A stretch of DNA of 64,000 nucleotides, from positions 168,411-232,410 of the forward strand of contig NZ_JAGGPU010000006.1 in assembly GCF_018613605.1 (NCBI RefSeq), given 5' to 3'. The stretch comes from Pedobacter sp. ISL-64. GTDB lineage: Bacteria; Bacteroidota; Bacteroidia; Sphingobacteriales; Sphingobacteriaceae. A program made the translations under genes and the position numbers. The notes beneath the pieces were generated by a model. It searched no databases and was not told the origin of the DNA. It was given only the letters and a program-made list of their open reading frames with translations. Shown piece by piece: positions 52,400 through 62,825 of this stretch (position 1 is the first letter of the stretch; each line of letters opens with the position of its first letter).

Positions 52400-53673
52400 T
52401 CCGTCCGAGCGGCAACATCAGGAAGGTTCTGAACTACAATGAGCATAAGGTAAAAGAGGGTGTTGCCACATGCCTGGAGGCAGCCTATTACCTCAAAGAT
52501 GTAGATAAATTAACCTTTACGGATAAGCTTCGCCGCTTGCAGAATCTGGCTGAGTTAAGAGAATCAACAAAGGTAAATACGCTTCATATTTCCCTGAATT
52601 TCGATCCATCTGAGCACCATTCCCCTGAAAAATTAAAGGAGATTTCAGCCTCTTATTTAGAGAAGATCGGCTTCGGCGGACAGCCGTATTTGCTATACCA
52701 GCACTTCGATGCAGGGCATCCTCATGTCCATATTCTAACGACGAATATTAAGCCCGACGGCAAGGCAATTAACCTGCATAATATCGGTAAAAACCAATCA
52801 GAAAAAGCCAGGAAAGAAATTGAAATTGCCTTTGGGCTGGTTAAAGCGGAAGATAGTGAGCAGCGGAAACGCTATGACATTAACCCAGTAAATGCAGCCG
52901 TAGAATATGGCAGGTCAGCTACGAAAAGGGCGATAACAAATGTGCTGAACCATGTCCTTTCTACCTATAAATTCAGCTCCTTACCTGAACTCAATGCTGT
53001 GTTGAACCGGTATAATGTCAGCGCCGAAAGGGGGACTGAGCAGTCCCGCGTGTACCGGAGCGGCGGCCTGTTATACCGGATTCGTACCCCTGATGGAACA
53101 ATGAAAGGTGTACCCATTAAGGCCAGCGATTTTTATAACAAGCCTACTTTGAAACACCTCGAACAAAAGTTTATCGAGCACTCCAAAGAGAAGCCTAAAC
53201 ATAAAATCCGTGTTAAAAATACAATAGACCTATTCTTTGCAAGGAACCCGGGAAGCAACCTGCAACAAATGATCTTAGGGCTGCATAGAGAGGGGATGGA
53301 TGCCATCGTAAGGCAGAACAAAGACGGGATAGTGTATGGCATTACCTATGTGGACCACACAACAAAGTGTGTATTCAATGGCAGTGATCTTGGTAAAAGC
53401 TACAGCGCAAAAGGCATTCTGGAACGTTGCGGCAGTCTGGTTCCTATACAAGATACTCCGGCCCATTCCCTATCCGCAGACAAACAAGGCAGCCAGGAAA
53501 ACGGGCAGCAAAATGATAAGCACCCTTCTGAAATCAACCACGAACAACAGTCCTGGCAACCGCCCCAGACTACTGTACTGGAAGAGCTTCTACAGTACGA
53601 AAACGCATCGGCATACCTGCCTTATGAGCTGAGCGGAAAAAAGAAGAAGCGTAAAAATTCAATCAAAAGATAA
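52387..53673 (+). CDS. mobB: Relaxase (MobB, VirD2-type nuclease)
   Basis: The 428-residue relaxase nicks oriT and carries the strand to the recipient. The likely nucleophile is Y17 (VLNYNEHKV); the metal-binding cluster is H106, H111, H113 and H115 in YQHFDAGHPHVHIL. N-terminal catalytic part is about 1-150; the C-terminal half is basic and variable, ending in a KKKKRKN tail. MOBP-type relaxases of Bacteroidetes ICEs look the same. Confidence 0.94.
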   Translation: MVAVIRPSGNIRKVLNYNEHKVKEGVATCLEAAYYLKDVDKLTFTDKLRRLQNLAELRESTKVNTLHISLNFDPSEHHSPEKLKEISASYLEKIGFGGQPYLLYQHFDAGHPHVHILTTNIKPDGKAINLHNIGKNQSEKARKEIEIAFGLVKAEDSEQRKRYDINPVNAAVEYGRSATKRAITNVLNHVLSTYKFSSLPELNAVLNRYNVSAERGTEQSRVYRSGGLLYRIRTPDGTMKGVPIKASDFYNKPTLKHLEQKFIEHSKEKPKHKIRVKNTIDLFFARNPGSNLQQMILGLHREGMDAIVRQNKDGIVYGITYVDHTTKCVFNGSDLGKSYSAKGILERCGSLVPIQDTPAHSLSADKQGSQENGQQNDKHPSEINHEQQSWQPPQTTVLEELLQYENASAYLPYELSGKKKKRKNSIKR

Positions 53674-53690
53674 ACTAATAACAAACGATT

Positions 53691-55694
53691 ATGGCTATGC
53701 AGACCGGCGAAAACGAACAGGCGATGAGGAAAATCCTGGATATGACCAGGTTTATCAGTATCACATTACTACTCTTTCATTGTTACTATTTTTTATACGC
53801 TGCCTTTGACCAGTGGCAGCTTACATCATCCTTTACAGACCGGTTGTTAGGTAACATCCGCAACACCGGGCTGTTCAGCAACTTTCATAAATCAAAGCTC
53901 ATTGCCCTGGGCTTCCTGTGTATTTCGCTGATGGGCGCAAAGGGAAGGAAGAACGAAAAGATAAATTACAGGACAGCATTTTGCTATTTAGTAACGGGCT
54001 TACTCTTATATTTCCTAAGCTCCTTAACGCTGCTGCTTCAATGGAATAATATTACTGTGGCAGTAATTTACATCGGCATTCTTTCCCTGGGATACCTGCT
54101 GATGCTCTCCGGCGGGACGCTCCTTTCCAGGATCATCAAGCAAAAGCTGAGTGATGATCCGTTTAACCTGGAGAACGAAACTTTCCCCCAGGAGACACGA
54201 TTAATTACTAATGAATTTTCTATCAACCTGCCAACCCGTTTCCGCTACAAAGGAAAAATACATGCTGGTTATTTGAACGTCATATCACCACAAAGGGGCG
54301 TGATTTGCCAGGGATCGGCTGGTTCAGGTAAGACAGCATTCTTTTTACGGCACGTCATAACACAATGTCTTGGTAAAGAAGAACCATTCTCTGCCCTGAT
54401 CTATGATTTCAAATTCCCCGATTTATCTATCATCGCTTACAACCATTGGCTACTGAATAAACATCGGTATAAAGCTAAATCTGATTGCTTCTTTATCAAT
54501 TTTGATGACCTGTCCCGCTCCCATCGCGCCAATGTATTTGACCCGCTTGGGATGACCGATATCACTGATGCCAGTGAATCGGCAAGGACGATCTTACTTG
54601 GCCTCAATAAAGAGTGGTCGAAAAAACAAGGTGATTTTTTCGTCGAGTCACCAATCAATTTTGTTACCGCTGTTATCTGGTTTTTGAGAAAATATAAACA
54701 TGGTATGTATTGCACCTTGCCGCATGTACTTGAATTGATCCAGATTAATTACGACGATTTATTCAGCGTATTGAGGTTGGAACCGGAAATTTCTGTTTTA
54801 TTAAACCCATTCATCAGTGCCTACCTGTCAAATGCTAAGGAGCAGTTGGAAGGCCAGATTGCCAGTGCAAAAATTGCGCTGGCAAGGCTTACGTCACCCC
54901 AATTGTATTATGTCCTGTCAGGTGATGATTTCAGTCTTGACATAAACAATCCAAAGCATCCGGTGGTGCTTTGTATGGGCAATAATCCGCAAAAGATTAT
55001 GACCTATGGTGCGGTATTATCCTTATATACCAACAGGATATTAAAGATCATAAACCAAAAAGACAAACATAAATGTGCGCTTGTGCTCGATGAGGAACCC
55101 ACTTTAACCGTTGATCTCAATACTGTGGTCAGTACCGGAAGGCAAAACAAAATCTGCACTTTTATCGGCCTTCAGGAAGTAGCGCAGCTACGGAAAGAAT
55201 ACGGCAAGGATTCTGCCGAGGTACTCATTAATATGGTGGGAAACCTGATCTCAGGGCAGGTTACAGGAGATAGCGCCAAACAAGTTAGTGAACGTATCGG
55301 TAAGATCAACCAGAATAAAACGAGCCTTTCTATAAATAGCGGCGACACCTCCATCAGTAAAAGTTTACAGCTTGATTACGCTGTCCCTGCTTCAAAGATG
55401 GCCAACCTTTCCAGCGGTGAATTTGCCGGAACGGTTGCCGATACCCCGCAACAAAAAATAGAATACAAAGCTTTCCATTGCCAGATCGTCAATGACTTTG
55501 ATGCCATCAACAGGGAAGAAAAGAACTATAAACCAATTCCTGTTATTCGCAAAGTTGATAGCCAAATGGTGCAGCGAAACTATGAACAGATCAGGCAGGA
55601 TGTACAGGACATAGTAAATTCAGAATTATTTAGATTGATGAATGATCCGGCCCTTATGCATTTGATCATAAAAAAAAATAGTCCCGTCAAATGA
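53691..55694 (+). CDS. mobC: Type IV coupling protein (MobC/VirD4-like ATPase)
   Basis: The 667-residue protein brings the relaxase-DNA complex to the channel. Four membrane segments (about 20-38, 67-82, 96-116, 121-141) are followed by an ATPase domain with Walker A GSAGSGKT (208-215), LIYDFKFPDL and Walker B-like CALVLDEEPTL. It lies 17 nt after mobB. Length is usual for this family. Confidence 0.94.
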   Translation: MAMQTGENEQAMRKILDMTRFISITLLLFHCYYFLYAAFDQWQLTSSFTDRLLGNIRNTGLFSNFHKSKLIALGFLCISLMGAKGRKNEKINYRTAFCYLVTGLLLYFLSSLTLLLQWNNITVAVIYIGILSLGYLLMLSGGTLLSRIIKQKLSDDPFNLENETFPQETRLITNEFSINLPTRFRYKGKIHAGYLNVISPQRGVICQGSAGSGKTAFFLRHVITQCLGKEEPFSALIYDFKFPDLSIIAYNHWLLNKHRYKAKSDCFFINFDDLSRSHRANVFDPLGMTDITDASESARTILLGLNKEWSKKQGDFFVESPINFVTAVIWFLRKYKHGMYCTLPHVLELIQINYDDLFSVLRLEPEISVLLNPFISAYLSNAKEQLEGQIASAKIALARLTSPQLYYVLSGDDFSLDINNPKHPVVLCMGNNPQKIMTYGAVLSLYTNRILKIINQKDKHKCALVLDEEPTLTVDLNTVVSTGRQNKICTFIGLQEVAQLRKEYGKDSAEVLINMVGNLISGQVTGDSAKQVSERIGKINQNKTSLSINSGDTSISKSLQLDYAVPASKMANLSSGEFAGTVADTPQQKIEYKAFHCQIVNDFDAINREEKNYKPIPVIRKVDSQMVQRNYEQIRQDVQDIVNSELFRLMNDPALMHLIIKKNSPVK

Positions 55695-55785
55695 TACTTT
55701 TCAATTATTATGTTAGTAAGAGCCAGTCAAAAACGACACGCAGGATATTTGGTCATTAAGAAATAATCATTGTAATCGTATAAGC

Positions 55786-55820
55786 AAAGGAAGCATCTGC
55801 GGATTGCTTCCTTTATTTTT
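55786..55820. terminator. Bidirectional terminator after mobC
   Basis: AAAGGAAGCA / TGCTTCCTTT, 9-nt loop, then ATTTTTT; the right arm overlaps the end of the convergent XRE gene. Confidence 0.88.
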
Positions 55821-56118
55821 TATCGAGTAATTTCTGAAGCATTTCAACTTTTTCGCGTTCGCTTTGGATCAGTTGATTATAGAGATTTTTATTTTCTTCA
55901 ACCAGTTCCATACACTTGTCAAGAGGATTAAAATTATAATTATAAACACCGGACGTATCGTTCATATTCTGAATGTTGATCACAACAGATTCTTCATTAT
56001 AGTTTCTTATCGCCTCGACAGGAACGCCTAAAGCTTCGGCGATAACCGCTAATTTCTCATCATCTATATGATCGCTTTGTTCAATTTTAGATAGGCCCTG
56101 ACGGGTCATCCCTAAAGA
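55813..56118 (-). pseudogene. XRE-type regulator cut at its 5' end by an IS3 element
   Basis: The remaining 102 codons begin inside a helix-turn-helix (SLGMTRQGLSKIEQSDHIDD) and continue into a coiled-coil tail (CMELVEENKNLYNQLIQSE). The start codon and first helices are missing because the frame meets the IS end at 56119. An internal ATG at 56109 could still give a shorter product without a full HTH. No N-terminal remainder is seen on the far side of the IS. Confidence 0.75.
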
Positions 56119-56158
56119 TGTCTTGTCCTAAAATAGGTTTACACTAAAAAGTGTAAAA

Positions 56159-56578
56159 ATGGACGCAAAACAGAAGCGCAAACCTTCGAAAACGTACACG
56201 AAGGATCAAAAGTATTTGATTGTTCAGGACTATCTGACAAGTGGTTGGTCAAAGCAGGCAATTTGGGAAAAACATACCGGAGAGCTTAAAGAACACGGAA
56301 AAATAGTTCTGTGGATGCGCAAGTTGGGCTATGATGTTTCTCGATTAGCTAGAACAAATAGATTTGCCGATCAATGTGCATTAATGGAACAAAAAAAATC
56401 TGAGCCTCTTGTTTGGGGGGAATCGGTTGAGCAGCATCAAATGCAGAAACGGATTGAATTTTTGGAAGGTCAATTAAAGGATGAGGAACTTAAAGCAATT
56501 GCATTTTCAAGAATGGTAGATATTGCTGAAAGGGAGTTTAAGATCCCGATCAGAAAAAAGTTCAATACCAAGCCATAG
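56159..56578 (+). CDS. IS3-family transposase OrfA
   Basis: The 139-residue protein has an N-terminal helix-turn-helix (KTYTKDQKYLIVQDYLTSGW, SKQAIWEKHTG) and a C-terminal leucine-zipper-like helix (QKRIEFLEGQLKDEELKAIA). It binds the IS ends, and it is the N-terminal part of the frameshifted OrfAB. Confidence 0.93.
   Translation: MDAKQKRKPSKTYTKDQKYLIVQDYLTSGWSKQAIWEKHTGELKEHGKIVLWMRKLGYDVSRLARTNRFADQCALMEQKKSEPLVWGESVEQHQMQKRIEFLEGQLKDEELKAIAFSRMVDIAEREFKIPIRKKFNTKP
56554..56560 (+). other. Programmed -1 frameshift site (A AAA AAG)
   Basis: A canonical heptamer lies in the orfA zero frame (A AAA AAG). The -1 frame is open from here into orfB, so a slip gives the OrfAB fusion transposase. 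Confidence 0.8.
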
Positions 56579-56583
56579 AAAGT

Positions 56584-57504
56584 ATGAAAATTGATTTTTC
56601 GCACATAGGCCTTGCCAAACTATGTGGTTGGTTTGGTATTACCAGGCAGGCTTACTATCAAAATCGCTGGGAAGGCGTTTCGACAAGTATCGAAGAAGAG
56701 TTGGTATTACAGGAAGTGATAAGCATAAGAAGGTCTCACCCCAGGATGGGTGCGCGTAAGCTATATGATCTATTGGAAGGTTTTATGTTGGAGCATAGTA
56801 TAAAAATGGGAAGAGATGCCTTGTTTGCCTTGCTTGCAGCCAATAACCTTTTAGTTAGGAAAAGAAAAAGAGGCGTGTACACGACCAACTCACATCATTG
56901 GCTTAGAAAGTACCCCAACCTTATCAGGGGCTTTGTGCCAACAAGTATAAACCAGTTGTGGGTGAGCGATATCACTTATTGGAAGGTAGATAAGGTCAAT
57001 CTGTATATCAGCTTTATCACAGATGCTTACTCTCGAAAAATAGTAGGTTATCAACTGGCCAAAACATTGGCTGCTATTGAAAGTGTACAAGCTTTGCAAA
57101 TGGCGCTCTCTGCCTTGGGGGCAGAGCACCATTCGCAGCTCGTACACCACAGCGACCGAGGTATTCAATATTGCAGTCATGAGTATGTAAAGCTATTGCA
57201 GGATTATGGAATACGAATTAGTATGACCGAAAATGGCGATCCACTTGAAAATGCGATAGCAGAACGGTTAAATGGTATCATGAAGGATGAATACTTGCAT
57301 AATTATAAGGTTAGGACTTTTAAAGAGGCAGCTGTTGTATTAAAAAGAGCTGTTACATTGTACAATAACGAACGTCCTCACATGAGTATAAGCAATTTCA
57401 CACCTAATTTTTTGCATCTCTCAGGTAGACAATTAGACACTGGAAAATTATGGAGGAATTATTACCAGAAACAGATTACGTTTGTAAACAAGGAGCAGGA
57501 CTAA
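56584..57504 (+). CDS. IS3-family transposase OrfB (DDE integrase)
   Basis: The 306-residue part has a helix-turn-helix start (LCGWFGITRQAYYQ), HTH_21-like segment with SHPRMGARKLYDLLEG, and the rve catalytic core with D in WVSDITYWKV, D in HHSDRGIQYCSHEY and E in NAIAERLNGIMKDEY. All three catalytic residues are present, so the element may be active. Confidence 0.95.
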   Translation: MKIDFSHIGLAKLCGWFGITRQAYYQNRWEGVSTSIEEELVLQEVISIRRSHPRMGARKLYDLLEGFMLEHSIKMGRDALFALLAANNLLVRKRKRGVYTTNSHHWLRKYPNLIRGFVPTSINQLWVSDITYWKVDKVNLYISFITDAYSRKIVGYQLAKTLAAIESVQALQMALSALGAEHHSQLVHHSDRGIQYCSHEYVKLLQDYGIRISMTENGDPLENAIAERLNGIMKDEYLHNYKVRTFKEAAVVLKRAVTLYNNERPHMSISNFTPNFLHLSGRQLDTGKLWRNYYQKQITFVNKEQD

Positions 57505-57727
57505 GCAATTACTGTAAACCAGGATTAGGATTATTTATCTCAAACTGTAAACTTTTTTCAGGACTATACACACACAGTGTCTTCGTTGATGCATGGGGAA
57601 AATTCCCCACCCTAAAAAAGGGGAAATCTACCTATTGCATTCCTAAGCTTGTTTTACAACTTTTGTGGCCTGATGACCCAATATTATTATTTGTGAATTA
57701 TTTTTTTACGCAGTTTAAACCCAGTCA

Positions 57728-59260
57728 CTGAAAACCATTTTCAGACATATTTTTGCAATCACATACTTGTTTTGCCCTTCCCTGTACGCCCAGCAAGCGG
57801 AAACAGTGGAAAGTATAGGATATGCGAAGCAGTACATGGATAGCAGGAGTTCTGCATTGGACAAATACCTTGACAAATCAGATAAAATACAGCAGCGTTT
57901 ATTAAAACGATTAATGCGCAAGGAAGAAAAGATCCTTAAACGGCTTGCTGCAAAAGATTCCGCGCTATACAAACAATACCTGAACCAGGGTATCAGCTAT
58001 GATTCTATAGCAACACTTTCAAAAGATAGCACTTACCAGCAACAACATATATCAAAGGCCGGCATTATTGACAGCCTTAAAGGAGTGCAAAGCTTTATAC
58101 AAAAACAAAGTGCCAAACTAAACACACTTACCGGCGTCGCCGGCAAAGCCGGTATAGAAAGCAAAGAGCTCACCGAACTGCAACAAAAACTAAATACCCA
58201 ACAGCATATAGATGCACTGATAGGCCAGCGCACCAGCGCACTGGAAAGCCTTACAGGCAAAGCGGGTATAAGCGGCTTACAGGATATACAGAAGAAAGTT
58301 TATTACGCAAAAGAGAAAATAAAAGCCTGGAAAGAACTGGCCGATGAGCCTGATGAAGCAGAAACAGCAGCACTCGAATATCTTCAAGGTACAGAAGGCT
58401 TTGGTGAAAGCCTGACCAGCAATAACAGCGGGGCATTCGGAGGTTTAGGAAACAACGCAACAGCCGAAAATCTGCAACGTTTAGGATTCCAGACGAAAAG
58501 TCAAGTTAATGGCTTGTTGCAGCAAAAGTTTGGTAGTAGTCTGGGATCAGTACAGCAACAAATGGCTGACCAGGTAAAAGACTACAGTGAAAAACTCAAA
58601 GGCATTACCGATAAAGTAAAAGAGGCCAAAGACGGCATCAACAATGCAAAGCAAACACTTAACGAAGCAAAGCAGGCAAAGAACAAACTGAAAAATATAG
58701 AAAAACCAACCTTCAAAAAGAACCCTGAGCGCGGAAAGCCGTTCTTAAAACGTCTTGAACCAGTCTATAATTTTCAAACAACAAGAGATACACCGGACGG
58801 ATTAAGGCCAGCCATGCTGGAATTAGGTGCTGGTGTTGCATTCAAACATAGCCCGAAACTCAGCTACGGTATAGGCATAGCCCTGAGCACAGGACTGGGC
58901 CAGAACTGGCAGAATATTAAACTGACTTATGAAGGGGTAAGTGCAAGGGCATTCGCCGATTGGAAGCTGATATACGGCTTCAGTGCACAGGCGGGGTATG
59001 AAAGGATTTTCCGGCCTGCCAATAGGCCCTACCTGCCGGAAACTCAAAACCAATCAACCAACCCTTCCAACCCTGATGCCCATAATAACATCCTTAAAGA
59101 AAGCTTTGGTGGTCAGCAGCAAGCAGCCTATATCGGGATCATGAAACGTTACCGGATCAATAGTAACTGGAGCGGCACTTTCCTGGCAGGCTATAACTTT
59201 TTATGGCAGCAGGAGGAATTGAGAAGCCCGTTCGTGCTGAGGTTTGGCTGGGGGAGATAA
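57728..59260 (+). CDS. Exported coiled-coil / beta-barrel protein linked to Rhs-type genes
   Basis: The frame is open from 57719. Codons 57728 onward read KTIFRHIFAITYLFCPSLYAQ, a clear signal peptide, but the first codon there is CTG and no ATG exists upstream; TTG at 57767 is the other possible start and would lack a signal. The body has coiled coils (about 40-130 and 270-340), repeated LTG-x-AGKAGI segments and a C-terminal barrel-like part (GAGVAFKHSPKLSYGIGIAL). It is followed by two Rhs/YD-type genes and may assist their export or anchoring; this is inference. Confidence 0.65.
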   Translation: MKTIFRHIFAITYLFCPSLYAQQAETVESIGYAKQYMDSRSSALDKYLDKSDKIQQRLLKRLMRKEEKILKRLAAKDSALYKQYLNQGISYDSIATLSKDSTYQQQHISKAGIIDSLKGVQSFIQKQSAKLNTLTGVAGKAGIESKELTELQQKLNTQQHIDALIGQRTSALESLTGKAGISGLQDIQKKVYYAKEKIKAWKELADEPDEAETAALEYLQGTEGFGESLTSNNSGAFGGLGNNATAENLQRLGFQTKSQVNGLLQQKFGSSLGSVQQQMADQVKDYSEKLKGITDKVKEAKDGINNAKQTLNEAKQAKNKLKNIEKPTFKKNPERGKPFLKRLEPVYNFQTTRDTPDGLRPAMLELGAGVAFKHSPKLSYGIGIALSTGLGQNWQNIKLTYEGVSARAFADWKLIYGFSAQAGYERIFRPANRPYLPETQNQSTNPSNPDAHNNILKESFGGQQQAAYIGIMKRYRINSNWSGTFLAGYNFLWQQEELRSPFVLRFGWGR

Positions 59261-59367
59261 AGTCAATAATCAAAAGTTAATCACGCCACGTATTGGCGTA
59301 CTTCTAAAATAGCTTTGCTGAAAATATATTAAACAGGAATCAAAATTAAAAACACAATACCACCATT

Positions 59368-62300
59368 ATGAACAAACAACTATTAAGGGCTCAACTACTG
59401 ATAGTATTATCACTGAGCTTTATTCAAACATTTGCGCAACCGGGAGGTACGCAACCCGATCCAAACATGTTGTCGGCTGCTGGGAATTCATTTGGGATTA
59501 ACAACTTCTATAATAGCAATCTCTTTGACGGCACAGTAGATGTTCGCATTCCGATCTATACTTACAGCAAAGATGAGATGGATTTCAGCGTATCATTTAA
59601 CTATAACACTAAAGGAGTCCTTGTGGATGAGGTGGAGAATCCTGAAGGTTTGCATTGGAATCTCTCAGCACAGAATAGTATTCAAAGAATAGTTAAAGAT
59701 ATCCCTGATGAAATAAACTACAATTCAAATGCTGACTCTCTGTACGAAGGCGATACAGCATTGTGGAATATAAACAAATATGTAAAAGGGAAACTATTTA
59801 CTTATTGGGAAACCCCCGCGCAGAAGGCTATGACAAACGTGTACCGTGACGGTGAAAGTGATGATTTCATCGTTAATTTGAATGGAAAAACATTCACATT
59901 CAATTTGGGAAATGAACTTACAACTTTTACACATCCGAAAAGAAATGTAAAAATACAGTTGCTTTTGAATGGTGCTCCAGTTTACAGTTTTACCAATCAG
60001 ATAATCGGCCCCGGCCCCGGCGACAATGATCTTAGCTTTCAAATAACAGACGAAATAGGAACAGTATATCTGTTTGAACCAGGAGAGCATGAGCATAAAA
60101 CCTTTTATGATAACATCTATTGGGATGATGGACAGTTAGGACATTTCTTCCATACACTAAAATGGAACGTAAAAAAGGTCACGTTCGCGGATGGTAGTGA
60201 AATCACTTATAATTATACTTACTCGTGGTTATGGGGTTACGGTTTAGGATCGTATACGAGATACAAAAATCATCTCGTTCGTGAGAACAGTAATGGGACT
60301 AGGGAATATCGCGGTGTTAAATGGGAAGGGCCTTCTACTCCTATGTTCTCGCAACTTGTTGACATTAATTATCCAAATGGAAACTCAGTAAAATTTGTAT
60401 ATGACGGAACCAATGTGACTACCGGGCTGAAGAAACAATTAAAAGAAATACAAGTTTTATCAAGACGGGAACCTCAAAATTGTTTCCGGTATAAATTGTT
60501 CCAATCTAAACCTATTGACAGATGGTATCTTGACTCTATAAAGATTGTGAGCTGTGATAATAGCTTTGAGGAAAAGTACTTTTCTTTTGAATACAATGCG
60601 GTAAAGCTTCCGAATAGGCTCAATACCGGCCAAGATCTTTTTGGATATTTTAACGCTGATTCAATTGCCACAGAAGTTAATGGAAGCGGTAATAAAATTA
60701 ATATTCCAAAGCATAATTACAATACGCCAGGGTCGGCTAATTATGGCTTAGGCAAATCATATCTTCCTTACTATGCCCAGGCTGGCTTACTTATCAAAGT
60801 CAAAAACGCGTATGGTGGTGAAGTTAAATTTGTTTACAAAGCAAACTCCAATGACATCGCTTCGCCTTTTGTGGTACCTGGAGGAAGTAGTAATAATTTG
60901 TTTGTTGGAACTGGAACTCTGGGAATGGATGGTGTCGCAATCGATTCTATTATAGAGAAGGAAAGGTTTCATCTAAATGAAGCGAAAATAACCGTTATTG
61001 ACTATCATAACAGCGGCAGGTTGTTTACTCCGGGCGGTTACGTGCATTATCCAGAGTATATAAACAGTCAGACAAATGTTTGGGAAAAAGTGATGTTTCA
61101 AGGACTATATTTGACTGCACATCAGTTTGTAAATGGTTCAAACCATGGTTACTCAAATGTTGGATTAAAAAAGTATAATTCTTCAGGACAGTTATTGTCC
61201 AGAACCGAGTACACCTTTACCAATATTGCCGATGCATTATCATCATCAAGATTCTACAAAGTAAACGGAAGTAAAGAGCTCTACGAATTTCCATACTCGA
61301 ATAAACAATATATTAAAGATTGGGAAATCGGCCTTCCTTTAAGTGTAACAGTGTATGATAATAATAACCGTATTGTAACAAAAACGGAAAATATTTATGA
61401 TTTCTCATCCGTTGACTTGTCCGCATCGTCATATATTACCAATACAAAAAAGTCGAAAGTTAATACTGGTGCTTTAGTGAATGTGCCTTTTGGTGATGAC
61501 TACTATTCAAATAAAATCGTGTTTCCGGATACATACTATCCTTATACAGGCACCGCAAATTTGTCAAAAACAATCACCAAAAAGTACATTTCTGATATAC
61601 GTTTCGTTTCAGATACGGCCGAATACTTTTATGACGAAAAGAATAACTTAAGCTCAATAATTACTAAGGACAGTAAGGGAGATAGATTTTCAACTAACCT
61701 TATTTATAATTATACTGTTGACGGGCCCAATTCCTCCTGGGCTGCAAATCCTAATACGGTGCTATACAATATGACTAGCATTGGACTTGAACGAGTAGTT
61801 GGTATAGAGCGCTGGAAAATGGCACCTGGAATCCTACCTTATTCAAACGCTCTAATTAATGCAAATATAACACGATATAGCTGGACGCCGGGAAAGCTTT
61901 GGGAGAAGGGCCGATTTGACTTCATCGCAAATGCACCTGTTACTTATACTCAATACACTGGTATTTCTATGGGCAGCCCAATTATGAATCCATATGGAAA
62001 AATACTCGCCGCTTACAATACAGCTGGACCTGTTCCCTATTTTCAGAAAACTCGTGAAATAACCTTGTTTGACGCAGAAGGTAAGCCATTGGAGATAAAA
62101 TATCTTAATCTAAATAAGTATGCTTCGATGATCTGGGATACCGCGATAGATGCCAAGGTTGCAGAGGCTTCAAATTGCAGGCAAAATGAAATTGCTTATA
62201 CCAGCTTCGAGGACATTGGAATCCAAACTGGAAATATTGTTCGTGGTAATTTGGTTTTAAATTCAACAAAAATTATTACAGCGGCGACAGCATTACTATC

Positions 62301-62784
62301 GGGCGTTTCGGGTAAATATATTTATGTTCTTTCTCCTCCTAATATCCTTGGTAATAGCGATATTATCGGAAGTCAACAGCTAACTGCCGGGAAAGAGTAT
62401 ATACTTTCTTTTTGGTCACATAATGGAATTCCGAAGGTTTATTATGGCAGCACTTTATTACCAATACCCACGGCGGCCACATACGAATATAATGGTTGGA
62501 GTAACTATATCTATAAATTCAATGCTGGAAGCACCCCGGAGTCAATTCATATAGCACCTCAACCCACAATTGCAATTCATTTAGATGAAATTAGATTACA
62601 ACCGGTTGATGCTCTTATGACTTCGTGGACTTATAACCCGCTTTATGGTATGAGCTCTGTAACAGACCACGCAGGAAGAATCTCATATTACGAGTATGAT
62701 GAAATGGGCCGACTTTACCTAACAAAAGATCAGGAAGGAAATATTACAGAGAAGATTAAACAGGTGATAAATGGCGGATTGTAA
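59368..62784 (+). CDS. Large secreted Rhs/YD-related protein
   Basis: The 1138-residue protein has a signal peptide (QTFAQ end, about 24) and a long beta-rich body that starts with SFGINNFYNSNLFDGTVDVR, typical of the first gene of Bacteroidota Rhs-like pairs. Near the C-terminus a YD repeat is visible (ISYYEYDEMGRLYLTKDQEG). It lacks a polymorphic toxin end of its own. It probably forms a shell or carrier with the next gene. Confidence 0.82.
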   Translation: MNKQLLRAQLLIVLSLSFIQTFAQPGGTQPDPNMLSAAGNSFGINNFYNSNLFDGTVDVRIPIYTYSKDEMDFSVSFNYNTKGVLVDEVENPEGLHWNLSAQNSIQRIVKDIPDEINYNSNADSLYEGDTALWNINKYVKGKLFTYWETPAQKAMTNVYRDGESDDFIVNLNGKTFTFNLGNELTTFTHPKRNVKIQLLLNGAPVYSFTNQIIGPGPGDNDLSFQITDEIGTVYLFEPGEHEHKTFYDNIYWDDGQLGHFFHTLKWNVKKVTFADGSEITYNYTYSWLWGYGLGSYTRYKNHLVRENSNGTREYRGVKWEGPSTPMFSQLVDINYPNGNSVKFVYDGTNVTTGLKKQLKEIQVLSRREPQNCFRYKLFQSKPIDRWYLDSIKIVSCDNSFEEKYFSFEYNAVKLPNRLNTGQDLFGYFNADSIATEVNGSGNKINIPKHNYNTPGSANYGLGKSYLPYYAQAGLLIKVKNAYGGEVKFVYKANSNDIASPFVVPGGSSNNLFVGTGTLGMDGVAIDSIIEKERFHLNEAKITVIDYHNSGRLFTPGGYVHYPEYINSQTNVWEKVMFQGLYLTAHQFVNGSNHGYSNVGLKKYNSSGQLLSRTEYTFTNIADALSSSRFYKVNGSKELYEFPYSNKQYIKDWEIGLPLSVTVYDNNNRIVTKTENIYDFSSVDLSASSYITNTKKSKVNTGALVNVPFGDDYYSNKIVFPDTYYPYTGTANLSKTITKKYISDIRFVSDTAEYFYDEKNNLSSIITKDSKGDRFSTNLIYNYTVDGPNSSWAANPNTVLYNMTSIGLERVVGIERWKMAPGILPYSNALINANITRYSWTPGKLWEKGRFDFIANAPVTYTQYTGISMGSPIMNPYGKILAAYNTAGPVPYFQKTREITLFDAEGKPLEIKYLNLNKYASMIWDTAIDAKVAEASNCRQNEIAYTSFEDIGIQTGNIVRGNLVLNSTKIITAATALLSGVSGKYIYVLSPPNILGNSDIIGSQQLTAGKEYILSFWSHNGIPKVYYGSTLLPIPTAATYEYNGWSNYIYKFNAGSTPESIHIAPQPTIAIHLDEIRLQPVDALMTSWTYNPLYGMSSVTDHAGRISYYEYDEMGRLYLTKDQEGNITEKIKQVINGGL

Positions 62785-62825
62785 TTGCCTCAAAAATTCT
62801 CTATAACTAAATTAACAATAAATAT

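Larger units (their letters stand above)
56119..57570 (+). mobile_element. IS3-family insertion sequence
   Basis: About 1452 bp with 25-bp terminal inverted repeats (56119-56143 and 57546-57570) that match at 20 of 25 positions and end TG...CA. It has orfA and orfB with a slippery site between them. No matching target duplication is seen at the two borders, so adjacent DNA may have been lost. Confidence 0.87.

Noticed and set aside
57450..57731. 93-codon frame at the IS right end
   Set aside because: It crosses the IS border and overlaps orfB; Cys/Phe-rich with no pattern.
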